In this document: positions 1 to 9,297 of the stretch, piece after piece
How the letters are laid out: every line of letters starts with the position of its first letter
Position numbering within the stretch: the first letter of the stretch is position 1
Source: Thalassiosira profunda
Taxonomy: Eukaryota > Bacillariophyta > Thalassiosirophyceae > Thalassiosirales > Thalassiosiraceae
NCBI GenBank assembly: GCA_036939355.1
Contig: JALLAP010000991.1
Coordinates: 1-14,173, forward strand
DNA length: 14,173 nucleotides
Direction: 5' to 3'
Notes under the pieces: generated by a model
Told to the model about the DNA's origin: nothing
Database searches by the model: none
The model's input: only the letters and a program-made list of their open reading frames with translations
Translations under genes and position numbers: made by a program

Positions 1-1365
1 CCATCCTCGCCGCGTGTTCCCGCACGTCGTGCACAATCCCCCGCTTCTGTCGCAATTCGTCCGGGGTGGGCGGTCGTCCCCTCCGAAAAAGGCACTCGAG
101 TTCGCCGCACGTGGTCTTCCATCCTCCATTCCCGTCCTTCGCCCGGAAAAGGTAGCTGTGGCCCAGGCCCAACGCGACTCTGGCGCGGGCGATGAATCCC
201 GAGAACGTACTCGCAGGATTGCCGACAAAGACAGTACTCATCGCGGCCAGCGAGATATCCCCTCCGGCCCACGAGGCGCTCTCGGGCAGCACTCGCAACA
301 TCGGCCCAATGTCTTTGTCCATCCGCAATCGATGCAAAAAGAACCGGCTCTGCCCATCCGTGATCACCACAATTGGATGTTTGAGCATGCCCAGCGGTTC
401 GAGTATCGATTTCACGTACTCGGGCCTCATGTCGAGTGCGGCGCGAGCATCGCAACCCGTCAATTTGGAGACTTCCGACAATATGCTGATTCCCGGCTTG
501 CCTTCGAGGTACCGGAGGTGTATCACTGAGTACACGGCCGCGTTGCGGTCTTGGACGCCAAACAGCGAGTCGATTCCGGAACCTGGGTTGTCGTGGTTTG
601 CAATGTGTGAAGATTAGAGACTGTGCGCACATCATGATCAGCCCGACGCATAAATGAGCACTCACACATATCCCGACTGATAGCCCCGCGATGATCCACC
701 GCGCCCCCCGTATTGTGAAACCGAAACAGCGTCCGCAGCGCGTGCAACTGGCCCGCCACCGCCTCCTCCCGTGGCGCCCGGCTGCGATACAGAAACATGT
801 CCAGATTGCTCGTCTCCGCGACCTCCCTCCCCTCCAGCTCATCCCGCGAATTGACGACTTTGATGCACAATTCCCTCGCCACGTTCGCTGCCCACTCGCC
901 CTCGCGCTCGCCGGCCATGAAGAATTTGAGCAGCACGTCCGTCGCCCACGAGTCTCGCGCGATGGCCAGCTCCGCGTTCGTATCGCGGGCGTACTGGAAG
1001 GCCATTTGGAGTGCAATCAGGTGGTTGGCGGTGCGACCAAACGTCTGGTGGCCGGAGAGGTACACTATCGGCGTGTCTGGGGTGTATGTGGGACAACTTG
1101 CGTATTGCTGCTGCAATTCTCGTGAGATAGCGATGTAATCTGATGGCTCGACGGTGTCGGTGGCGCGGCCGCAGACGGTGAAGTTGCGATGCACATGATG
1201 TGTCTGCGGCGCTTCCTCCTCCAGCTGCCGCCGCCGTGGCCCGCCGAGGCACCCCGCCCCGTCCGACGGGCAGAGCTGGACCGCCGCGAAGGCGAAGGCG
1301 ACGGCGAGGGCCAACGCCCCGGCGGATCGCTTCCGCTTGCGGCCGACGGCGGCGTCGACGATCAT
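1..1365 (-). CDS. Type II membrane glycosyltransferase-like protein (fucosyltransferase-like), 3' end beyond the window
   Basis: Two exons are visible: 1365-666 and 582 to the window edge, at least 427 residues. The 83-bp intron (583-665) has a GTGAGT donor and a CAG acceptor. It is phase 1 and joins ...ISRDMC to SGIDSLFGV... without breaking the frame. The N-terminus has a basic tail (RKRKR, about residues 9-13) and a hydrophobic Ala/Val/Phe stretch (about 14-32), typical of a type II Golgi/ER signal anchor. An NFT N-glycosylation site follows. Three stretches recall fucosyltransferase-like GT-B enzymes: GHQTFGRTANHLIALQMAFQ near the start of the lumenal domain, the strand-type VIHLRYLEG, and a late FVGNPASTFSGFIARAR (compare the conserved Ser-rich, Arg-containing C-terminal motif of NodZ/FUT8/POFUT-type enzymes). 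The family assignment is inferred from these motifs only; the protein may belong to a diatom-restricted branch. The gene is divergent from the repeat protein starting at 1899. Confidence 0.78.
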
Positions 1366-1898
1366 GACGGGCGATTGATCCGTCGTGGGCGCATAAATTT
1401 ATGAGCAGGACAATGCGCGGTGGCGGGCGAGCAACGCGCGCGGGCTCTCAGCCATCCCGTCGCGGTCGATGGCAGGCTGCCGGGCTGAGCTCTCGTGCCA
1501 CGACGTCTCGAGTGAAATGACCTCGCCTCGCCTCGCTCGGCGAGCGGTTAGAAGAGACATAAAAGACCGTTGTTACGACTTACGACTGCATCTTCGTCAG
1601 GCGAAGGCGAGGTGTTTGAGCGAGCGCAGCCGCCTTTCGACGATACAATGATACCATACAACCACGATACAACCAACCAGCAACCCTTTGCTGCTGGCGT
1701 CGCCGACCGCGGCGATGGCTCTCAATTGCAAAACGCCGTCACGTGCTCGAGTTTGTGGTCAGTCGCAGGCGTTCAAAAAAGAGTTCAGTCGTCTGGGAGG
1801 GAGAGGAGAGGAGTCAGTCTTGGGAACGCCTCTCTCTTGCTGCTTGCTTCGTCTCATAATTCTCCCAGAGGACCACCTAACCCCCATTGTTGCCCAAG
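1366..1898. promoter_or_regulatory. Divergent intergenic region between the glycosyltransferase-like gene and the RxL-repeat protein gene
   Basis: This 533-bp spacer separates two divergent start codons, so it should hold both promoters. No convincing gene lies inside it; the short open frames lack domains and splice support. A perfect 12-bp AT-rich palindrome (CATAAATTTATG, 1392-1403) lies 27-38 bp upstream of the minus-strand ATG. A small inverted repeat (CGCTC-n3-GAGCG, 1533-1545) is also present. On the plus side, a purine-rich GAGAGGAGAGGAG tract (about 1801-1813) precedes the ATG at 1899. No factor-binding site was recognised with certainty. Confidence 0.55.
1392..1403 (-). promoter_or_regulatory. 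AT-rich palindrome, possible TATA-like element
   Basis: CATAAATTTATG is a perfect 12-bp palindrome in GC-rich surroundings, 27-38 bp upstream of the ATG at 1365. On the minus strand it reads GCTCATAAATTTATG. The GCTCATAAATT part also occurs upstream of the silaffin-like gene starting at 13681, and GCTCATAACTT occurs upstream of the one starting at 11844. The position suits a core promoter with a very short 5' UTR, but no transcript start is known. Confidence 0.4.
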
Positions 1899-2936
1899 AT
1901 GAAGCTAGTCGCCGCCTCCACCCTCCTCCTCTCCGTCATGGCGCTCGTGTCCCCCGCCGGAGCTCGCGTCGGATCCCGTACCCTCGAGGAGCCGGCCGAG
2001 AAGGGCGCCCGCGACCTCCAGAGCAAGGCGAAGGCGAGCAAGGCTCTGAGCGTGCCCGCCGAAAAAGAATCTGGAAGGAACCTCGACGCCAAGGCTGGGA
2101 AAGGGAGCAAGGCTCTGAGCCAGCCGGCCGAGAAGGGTGCTCGCGACCTCCAGAGCAAGGCCAAGGCGAGCAAGGCCCTGAGCGTGCCCGCCGAGAAAGG
2201 AGGTGACCGCAACCTCCAGAGCAAGGCCAAGGCGAGCAAGGCTCTGAGCCAGCCCGTCGAGAAGGGAGGCGCTCGCGACCTCCAGGCCAAGACTGGCAAA
2301 GGGAGCAAGGCCCTGAGCCAGCCCGTCGAGAAAGGATCTGGAAGGAACCTCGACACCAAGGCTGGCAAAGGGAGCAAGGCGATGAGCCAGCCCTCCGACG
2401 AACCCGATGTGTGTGAGTTTGGGCAGGATGAGGTGTGCGGCGGGAGCGTCTCCGGTAGCACGGTGGGGCTTGATCCCGCCGGCGTCCGTCCTTACTGTGG
2501 AACCTACCCTGGTTCGGGCGGTGCAGTCACCTACCAGATCACTGGCGCCGATGAGAGTGAGTCAACCCTCTGTGAGGGACGAGGTTGAATGACATTGCAC
2601 GACTGACCTCCCTTCCCTCCAACAGCCATCGCGCTCACCACCTGCAACGCCGGGACCGACTTCGATACCAAGCTCCGCGTCTACCGCAACGACAACGGAG
2701 CGTGCGTTGGAGGAATCGACGACGACCTGGGCTGCTCGTTCTCTGCTCTTCGCACCACCCTCAGCTTCTTTGGAGAGTGCGGCGTCATCTACGATGTGAT
2801 CCTCCACGGCTTCAGCAGCGCCGAGGGAAACTACCAGCTAGACGTTGGATGCGGAGAAGACCCAGTTACGCCGGCCCCTGTGCCCGTCACTCCGCCCCCT
2901 GTGCCCGTCATCACTCCGTTCCCGTCTGCTTTCTAG
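1899..2936 (+). CDS. Secreted protein with six RxL-headed Lys-rich 22-23-residue repeats and a PPC-like C-terminal domain
   Basis: Exons 1899-2556 and 2626-2936 give 322 residues. The 69-bp intron (2557-2625) has a GTGAGT donor, a CAACAG acceptor and phase 1. The ATG at 1899 is chosen because it directly begins a signal peptide (MKLVAASTLLLSVMALVSPA; likely cleavage near AGA, residues 20-22). Residues 38-165 are six tandem repeats. Each starts R-D/N-L, then has a Lys block (SKAKASK or AKAGKGSK), ALS, V/Q-P, and an A/V-EK acidic-basic end. A degenerate RTLEEPAEKGA unit precedes them. Residues about 170-305 carry Cys and the motifs TTCNAGTDFDTKLRVY, GIDDDLGC and VILHGFSSAEGNYQLDVGC, as in PPC (bacterial pre-peptidase C-terminal)-type beta-sandwich domains. 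The tail is Pro/Val-rich. RxL sites and spaced lysines are features of diatom silaffin-type biosilica precursors, so a silica or cell-wall matrix role is plausible but inferred. The gene is convergent with the OS-9-like gene. Confidence 0.87.
2010..2393 (+). repeat. Six tandem 66-69-bp coding repeats
   Basis: Residues 38-165 of the protein starting at 1899 are encoded by six consecutive units, five complete (four of 66 bp, one of 69 bp) plus a truncated sixth. Two Lys-block types occur, SKAKASKALS (units 1, 3, 4) and xKxGKGSKA (units 2, 5, 6). Every unit begins with an Arg-Asp/Asn-Leu triplet. The low DNA divergence between units suggests recent unequal crossing-over or slippage. Confidence 0.9.
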
Positions 2937-3250
2937 ACTCTAGAGCGCTTGCTCTCGAGGACCGCCTCGGCACTGGCAAGCCACCCACCCTAGCCCTCAG
3001 AGGTTACTCTCGATGCCTTAGCTCAAACGTAGTATAAGCTTCCATCGTAGATTAGGGTCTATTTTCAATGTCTCTAGTTCGCTATTCCACTCACCCTTCT
3101 CACACCGGCAGGCATTGACGACTTGCGTTTGGCATTTACGACTTGGTCTTCTACGAGATGGGGATTGCTGCAGAGATAGTAAATTGTCGCCCCCGAATTG
3201 TGTGGGCCCGCCCGCGATCCCTCAAAACGGCGTGGAGTTCGCTATTCCAT
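2937..3250. other. Convergent 3' intergenic region
   Basis: This 314-bp spacer lies between the stop codon at 2934-2936 and the minus-strand stop at 3251-3253. It should contain both 3' UTRs. The only structure seen is the left copy of a roughly 54-bp direct repeat (3077-3130) and a shorter partial echo (3131-3145). No gene was recognised. Confidence 0.6.
3077..3130 (+). repeat. Direct repeat, copy A (noncoding)
   Basis: This begins GTTCGCTATTCCA and ends ACTTGCGTTT. It matches 3237-3292 along its length with a few substitutions and small indels. It lies in the 3' intergenic spacer. A shortened echo, GGCATTTACGACTTG, follows at 3131-3145. Confidence 0.8.
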
Positions 3251-3292
3251 TCATCCTCTTCCTACCGGTAGGCATTTCACGACTTGCGTTTT
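3237..3292 (+). repeat. Direct repeat, copy B (overlaps the 3' end of the OS-9-like CDS)
   Basis: This copy begins GTTCGCTATTCCA and ends ACTTGCGTTTTT. It includes the stop codon (3251-3253) and about the last 13 codons of the minus-strand OS-9-like gene. Copy A, 160 bp to the left, is noncoding, so the terminal piece of that gene and its 3' flank appear to have been partly duplicated. Confidence 0.8.
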
Positions 3293-6200
3293 TGTAACAG
3301 GAGCCTTGAACAGCTTGTGCTGGCACAGCTCCGGCACCGTCACGTCCACGACGTAGTGGCACGTGCTGTCCTCCTTGATGTCGATCATCTCCCACCGCTT
3401 CCCGCACGAGAAACGCACCGTCGACGATCGCTCCACGCTCCCGTGCACGACGTTGCCTCCCTTGATCACCGACTCGGCCACGTCCTCGTGGTCGCAGACG
3501 TCGCCGTGGGAGTATTCCTGGACGTACACGGCGCCGTTGCCGCCCGGCTGCTTGCCGTTCTTTCCAGGCGCGCCGTCGATCTGTTTCTTTTGTTTCCGCT
3601 TGCCCTGGGGGTTGCCCATGCCCTGCAACTCGCTGGTCGAGCCGGTAGCATTGATTACGTGCAAATGCTCGTCCTCGTTGGGATAATCGCTGATGCTGTT
3701 GCCGCTGTTTGCGTATTTGCCCAGGAGGTGCTCCGTGTCTATGACTTGCTTCGCGAAGCCCGTGTTGGCATCGATTAGGTTGTTGGCGTGAAACTGTCGT
3801 ATTTGCTTCGCATGACAGAACTCGTACGTCCACCATCCCAGATTCTTCAGCAAACAAGGCCTCCTCCCGAGGGTCATGTCCAGTATGTCTCGAATTGAGT
3901 CCGTTTCTTTCACTGGCGAGGTGTGCGGCGAAACGTTCAAGGCATTGTCGTCCGCATCATCCTCTCCAAACAGCTCCTTCAGGTTGTACTTCTTCATCAA
4001 GCCGCGTTCATTGCGCAGCGCCTCCTTCACCTTATCGAACATTGGGCTGTCAACGAAGTCGCCTCCGCCCTCGGCATGCCGGACGAGCTCGTCGAGCGCC
4101 TCTCCGATGTCGCCCTCGGGGAAAAAGACCTCGACCTGCCCAGCATCATCGACAAGGTCATCGCCAAAGATAGCAGTCAAGAGAGCGCCGAATGGATCGC
4201 TCTTGCTCTGCTCCTTGATCTTAGCCGCCATCTGCTCGGAAATCGGTTCCTCTGGGGACGACACCTCGCCTTCCGTCGCAGTACCATCAACGGGCTTGGG
4301 GCACAGCAGCGGCGTGCACACCCTCGAGCGGTAAACGCACGTCTCGTCTTCCTGCACTCCCACCAGCACGGCAAGAGGCGTCTCCGCCTTGGGCTTGTCC
4401 GGCATTGCACCATGTTGGGGCTCCCTTTTGTTGTGACCGGGACGCTGTTTCTTCGACTCCAGCCAGTGATCAATCTCCTCCTCCGTACAACACCGCAGCT
4501 CGACTTCCATCTGGCGATAGCGCCCGGCTTCCTCGCAGAGGTCGCCATTTGTAAACGTGTGCCGGACGATGGGACCGCCATGTCCCAGCTTTGCCATCTT
4601 TTGCTTGTGTCTGTGGTGATTGTCGAGGATGTGATCGCGTGTATGATACGATGGTATCCCCGAGTACCTCGCATCGTCGTGGGGCGTGTGAGGAGTGATG
4701 TGCGTCTGGGCGGCGATGCCCTTGGAATTGAAGACGACCGATTCGGTGCGGCCCTTCTTCATTTGTCCATTGTACATACCCTTCGGGTAAATGATCTGCA
4801 CCTCCTTATGAAAGAGTCCGAGCAGCGTCACGTCCTCGATGTCGTATTTGCCAAAGGTTGCAGGATGTGTGCTCACGGCGACGTGGAACTGACGGACCTG
4901 CGATTGATGACACCCTGCAGCGTTTGCATACAAGCACAGATATGTTAGACGTCATTGTGCAAATCACAAGCCGGAGACAGCAACCTGAGAGTATGTCGCC
5001 TCAATCTATACCACCAGCATCACAAAAGAGCATGCCAGCAGCTCAAACACGAGAGCTTCCATCTGTCCCCATTTACTCGACTGATCATGGCACGGTAAAA
5101 TAAGCGCATGCCAGCTCAAAGAGGGGAAATCTAACCAAACGCACCCATTCCTTTCACAATCATCTCCCCCCACCAGCAAAAAGCGAGACCTAAGCAAACA
5201 TAACTCACACTCATACGACCACCAACCCAAGTGCAACTGGGAGCACAACCCATCGAGACGGGTGAGAATCTGATAGATTTCCTCCGAGGTCAGCTGCGGA
5301 GGCGTTTTGGGCTTCTTGGGAGAAGCGTCCTTTTTGTCGACGCCCTTCTTGTCTCCATCAGCGTCCTTCTTGGCATCCTCGACGCTCTCCATCCCGGCCC
5401 CAACTGCCGCCGCCTTGATGATATTCGCCAACTCGTCCGCCTCCTGTCCAGCCACAGCTGCGGCCACATCGTCTCCGGCTCCCTCCGCATCAATCACGAG
5501 CACGTCGACATCCACCTCGACCTCCATGCCCTCCGCTCCCAACAGCACGTCGGGATTATTCTCCAAGGCCTGCGCGACATCCTGCAGCTCCTGCTCTCCC
5601 ACCAACGCTCCCGCCGCATCGTGCATTCCCATCTTCCGCAGCATCTTGGCTAGGGAGGAGCGCATGCCCTCAGGAACGTTGCCCCACTCTCCGCCACCGT
5701 TGATGCTGAAGTGAAAGTGCTTCTTGACGTGGGCGCCATCCTTTGCATTCATCACGTCGTCGACGAGCGCGGTTAGATCGTTGCCCTTGTTCTCAACGCT
5801 CTCGGGGATTTGGCTTTCGGGGCTGGCGAGCTCGGCGTCGTCCCAAATCGTCACGGCCGGGTGAAACACGGAATCGATGCGGCTGAGGACCACCAGCTCG
5901 TCCTCGTCGTAGGCGCGGCACACGTATCTCTGACCGGTCGAATCGTGTATCGAAAAGTGCGGCCCCGTGCTGGGTTGAACGCCATTGGATGCGGACGCTG
6001 TCTTGGTCGATTTGGCAGAGACCGCTGCCTTTCCATCTGGTGTCTGCTCTGCATCTCCATCGCCATCCTCGCCATCCTTCACTTCTTCATCATCGGCAGC
6101 GCCCTCCGCATCTCCACCACCAAACAGCAAGTCCATCCCGCCGTCAAAGTCGCTCACCAGCCGTATCGGCAGGGTGGCCAACCGACTTCTCGTCGCCCGC

Positions 6201-7702
6201 CCCCATCCCCCGATGGGCGCCCCCGACAAACTGTACGGGTCGAACCGAAACGCATCGTACTCCTCCATCTGCGGCCGAAATATGTCGTCGTACGCGGCCT
6301 CGTAGGCATACTGATATGTGGGATCGTTGGCCGTGGGCTGCGCCGATGGCGGGGGCGCCGAGGATGTGCCGTCCTTCTCCTTGGCAGTTTCGGGCAGACC
6401 GGCGAGCAACAATTCTCCCTGCTGGATAATCCAGTTGGTCGTCCACTCCGAGGGTCTGCCCTTGGTGGCGTCGAACACCTCCTTCCTGAACTGGGGGGAG
6501 GCGTATTTGCTAATGGCCCTGTCGGCGGCGGCCAGGCGCTCGACTGTCTCCTTGTCCATCGTGTATGGTTTCTCCTGCGCGGCCTCCTCCTTCTGGCCGC
6601 CCGGCTTGACTGGGGGAAGCTGGCCCACGTCCATCACGATCTCGGTGTCAGAGCGCTCCTCCGTCGAGAGATCGTGCTTCACAACCTCCATTGCCGCTCC
6701 CACAGCCTCCGCGGCCCTTTCTTCGGATACTGATGCTCCCTGCACCTTTTCTACCTCCTCCAGCACGTCCTTTATCTCCTCCTCCACCTCCCCCAAGGCG
6801 TCGAGCGTCATGTCCCAGATCCGTCGCCGCTCCTCCAGCTTCCTGGACACAAACTCGGCCGCCCGGTTGGGCGTCACCCCCGATCCCGATCGAACAAACT
6901 CCTTCATTTCCGCGGACAGCTTTTGATCCTTCTCCCGCTCTTCCTTCTTCCGCCGCTCGACGAACTTGGCCACCTCCTTGTCGGTCTTCCCCGCCATCAA
7001 CACCTCCGCCTCTCTGACAATTCTGGCGTGCTCGTCCTCCTTGGCGGCCTTTCTGCGTTTGATAAAGGCATGGACCTCCGCGGCCGTATATCTATCGTCC
7101 TTGAACCTTGTCCCAATCTCCTTGGAGAATTGGTCCGTCCCGTATTCGTAATAATATTCGAAGGCCCGCTCGCTCTCCTTGCTCAGCCCTTGCTCGTTTT
7201 GACTGGCCTCTCCATTATTATTAGTTGTCAGCCCGTATCGCTTCTTCAGCTCCTCCTCGTAATCACTACTCATGTTGGACGACGAGCCGTCCGACGAGCG
7301 CACGGTGGGCCGGTAGCCCCTTTCCCCCTCCTCCCCATTATTGCCGCGGGGCACGTCGACGCTCGGCCGGGCCGTGGGATCCCGCGCGGCGTGGTTGACC
7401 GTGTGCTTCGGGGCGCCGGCGGGGGCCGGCCCCCGCCGCCGGTTGGCGGGCTTGCGGTTCCCCCGGCTTCGGATCGCGCCGTCGGCGGCGGTGCCCTGGA
7501 GGCTCTGGCGGTCGCTGGGGGTGGGCGCCCCGGAGGGGGGCTCCCTGGCGGCGGCGTTGTTTGATTTGGCTTCACCTTCACCTTCCACTGCGGCATCGGA
7601 GGAACCGGCCCCGGCCGCCAGGACGACGAGACACGCGGCGAGGACGAGCGATAGCAACGCCCGCAGCCGGAGAGGCCACCGGGGCCGCCGTCTGTGGATC
7701 AT
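3251..7702 (-). CDS. OS-9/erlectin-like ER lectin with two MRH domains
   Basis: Exons 7702-5209 and 4914-3251 give 1385 residues. The 294-bp intron (4915-5208; GTGAGT donor, CTGCAG acceptor, phase 1) falls inside the first lectin motif and rebuilds LGWWSYE-W-CHQSQVRQFH. The ATG at 7702 begins a basic N-terminus and signal peptide (about residues 1-35); in-frame codons further upstream look noncoding. MRH domain 1 has a FSIHDSTGQRYVC strand at about 583, WW 827-828, Gln in VRQFH, Arg in VELRCC, and Glu/Tyr in EDETCVY. MRH domain 2 has WW 1192-1193, Gln in IRQFH, Arg in VRFSC, and Glu/Tyr in EDSTCHY. In the known family (OS-9, Yos9, erlectin/XTP3-B) these residues bind trimmed high-mannose glycans and pass misfolded glycoproteins to ER-associated degradation. 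Two MRH domains resemble erlectin, but this protein is two to three times longer, with acidic inserts and helical repeats at about 204, 239 and 276. It ends without KDEL/HDEL. Confidence 0.9.
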
Positions 7703-8055
7703 GTTGCAAGGGACTGCCGCCTGATATGGTGTCGGCGCGCACGAGATGTGGCGAGGGCTTGTTGCCCAGGTTGGGCGGGCGGATTTTGGACTGGAAATAG
7801 GGTTGCAATCGGCAGCTGTGTTGATCGTATTTGTCTTACACACCTTTAAACTTCTGATTTGGTGCATGCGTGCATGCCGTCAAAGAAACCAGATATCTAC
7901 TTAGTACAATAAAGCTCTACTCAAAGTTTACGAAGGGACAGGATTCAGTGGCTCGAAAGCAAAGCAACAGAAAGCAACAAAGCAACCGGCCTCAAGCCTC
8001 AACCATTAATTTCAACCACGTGCCGACAACGGCCGCGTGTCCTGAACCACTTAGC
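7703..8055. promoter_or_regulatory. Divergent intergenic region between the OS-9-like and F-box-like genes
   Basis: This 353-bp spacer between divergent ATGs should hold both promoters. An inverted GCATGC pair (GCATGC-GT-GCATGC, about 7863-7876) lies near the middle. A run of AAAGCAAC-type short repeats lies at about 7958-7988, upstream of the plus-strand gene. No gene was recognised. Confidence 0.5.
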
Positions 8056-8857
8056 ATGGCGAGCAACGACAGCGGCCGCAAGCGGCGGCGGCTCTCCCCG
8101 GCGCACGGCCCGGGGATCGAGGATGTGCCCGAAACCCTCCTCGCCGATGTCGCGTCCTACACCTCCCCAAACCCTCCCGGGCCCTGTTTGCATTGGCGAT
8201 TGCTGGGCCGCCGTCGTCCTGGAGGAAACTGAATTGGAACCGCTCGCCCATATTGAGGTGGGCGTCGAGCGATAGGAGGCGTCCTCCGGCGGCGGCTGTG
8301 GCAATTTTGTCGCCTCGACAGCGACGGACAAAATTCGCGGACCAAGCGTCCTCGATTTTGGGGAGGTGGAGGAGAGCCTGGCTGCGAAGTTGACAGACGA
8401 CGACATTGAAGGAGTATTATTATGCATCAATGCGCACGCCACGCTGAAAGTATTGATTTTGGACGGTTGCACGGGCATAACAGGCGGCTGCCTGAGACCT
8501 CTGTACGGCTCTGCCACGCTGGAGGAGATCGACTTGACCATGCGGTCAATTGGGAGGGCCGGACACGTGCCCGACTCTGCTTTGTCGAAAGACATCGTCC
8601 TACCGATCCTAATCAGCATCATGGCCGGCGGCGATGCAGACCTGATCCACGTCGCATTCCCCAAAGCATTCATCGGGGTCCAGGATGCAAGGATGGATGA
8701 ATTCGTAGATGCGTACGACGATCTCTTTCTCCGTCGCTACCCGGACTGCCCAGGGTACGAGGATTGTGCCATGGGCCGATCATTGCCTCGGTCTGATCAA
8801 GACGCATATGCTGACGTATATGCCGTGAGTCCGCCAGAACAGGATGACTTTGAATGA
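8056..8857 (+). pseudogene. F-box/LRR-like protein, broken by at least two frameshifts
   Basis: Reading starts at ATG 8056 with a basic stretch (GRKRRRLSPAHG) and an F-box-like GIEDVPETLLADVASY. It changes frame just after 8160, where TACAC has an extra AC; without it the frame continues as LPKPSRALFALAIAGPPSSW and KLNWNRSPI. A second change lies between the TAG at 8273-8275 (in the final frame) and about 8350. After it the frame reads LDFGEVEESLAAKLTDDD, then the LRR-like TLKVLILDGCTGITGGCLRPL and an acidic tail to TGA 8855-8857. Similar F-box-like plus LRR-like proteins form large families in Thalassiosira-type genomes (from memory). F-box proteins usually recruit substrates to SCF ubiquitin ligases. 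The breaks may be real pseudogenisation or draft-sequence errors. A GTGAGT at 8825-8830 could be a donor to a further exon, which I could not confirm. Confidence 0.72.
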
Positions 8858-9297
8858 TCAAGGCGGCTGTGTTCCCTGCACCGAGACATGATCGGGCATG
8901 ACTTGCGCTCGGTACTCTGGGTCCTGCAATGCATTCTTCCATACAATTCAAACGTAGTCAACGGGATAGAAGTGGTCAGAGCAAACACTGGAATTCAGAG
9001 CAAACTCAACCTGACATCTCAGACCAACGAGTTTTGGGGGAATTGCATTCCTCTAGCAGGTTATCTCTATCAAAGGCTCGGCGAATAAACAGGGTTCCAT
9101 GTAAACTTGGGGCCAACGGTGGAATGCTTGAAAAGGGGGCTGCTCCGAAATGTCCGGGTTTGCAAAACAGTCGACACACCGCGAGCAACCGAATTGTCCT
9201 ACAGTGACAGGGGGGGGGGGGTTGGCCGGAAGGCTTCGTCTCAAACAATCACCGAGCTGTAACTATCGCGCGACGCTGGATCCGTTGGTGGCGGCTC
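8858..9297. other. Convergent intergenic region with a 12-G tract
   Basis: This 440-bp spacer lies between the F-box-like gene (plus) and the end of the first silaffin-like gene (minus). Apart from a homopolymer of 12 G at 9210-9221, nothing was recognised. The short open frames on both strands have no domain, signal peptide or splice support. Confidence 0.5.

Noticed and set aside
1877..2461. Long open frame antisense to the RxL-repeat exon
   Set aside because: It is a mirror of the repetitive GC-rich coding exon. The plus-strand reading has a signal peptide, a consistent intron and a recognisable domain.
3284..4948. Several long plus-strand frames across the OS-9-like second exon
   Set aside because: They are shadows opposite a gene with two clear MRH domains.
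5006..5208. Direct read-through of the first OS-9-like exon to a stop at 5006
   Set aside because: It would cut the MRH motif after WWSYE. Splicing at 5208/4915 restores the motif exactly and keeps the frame.
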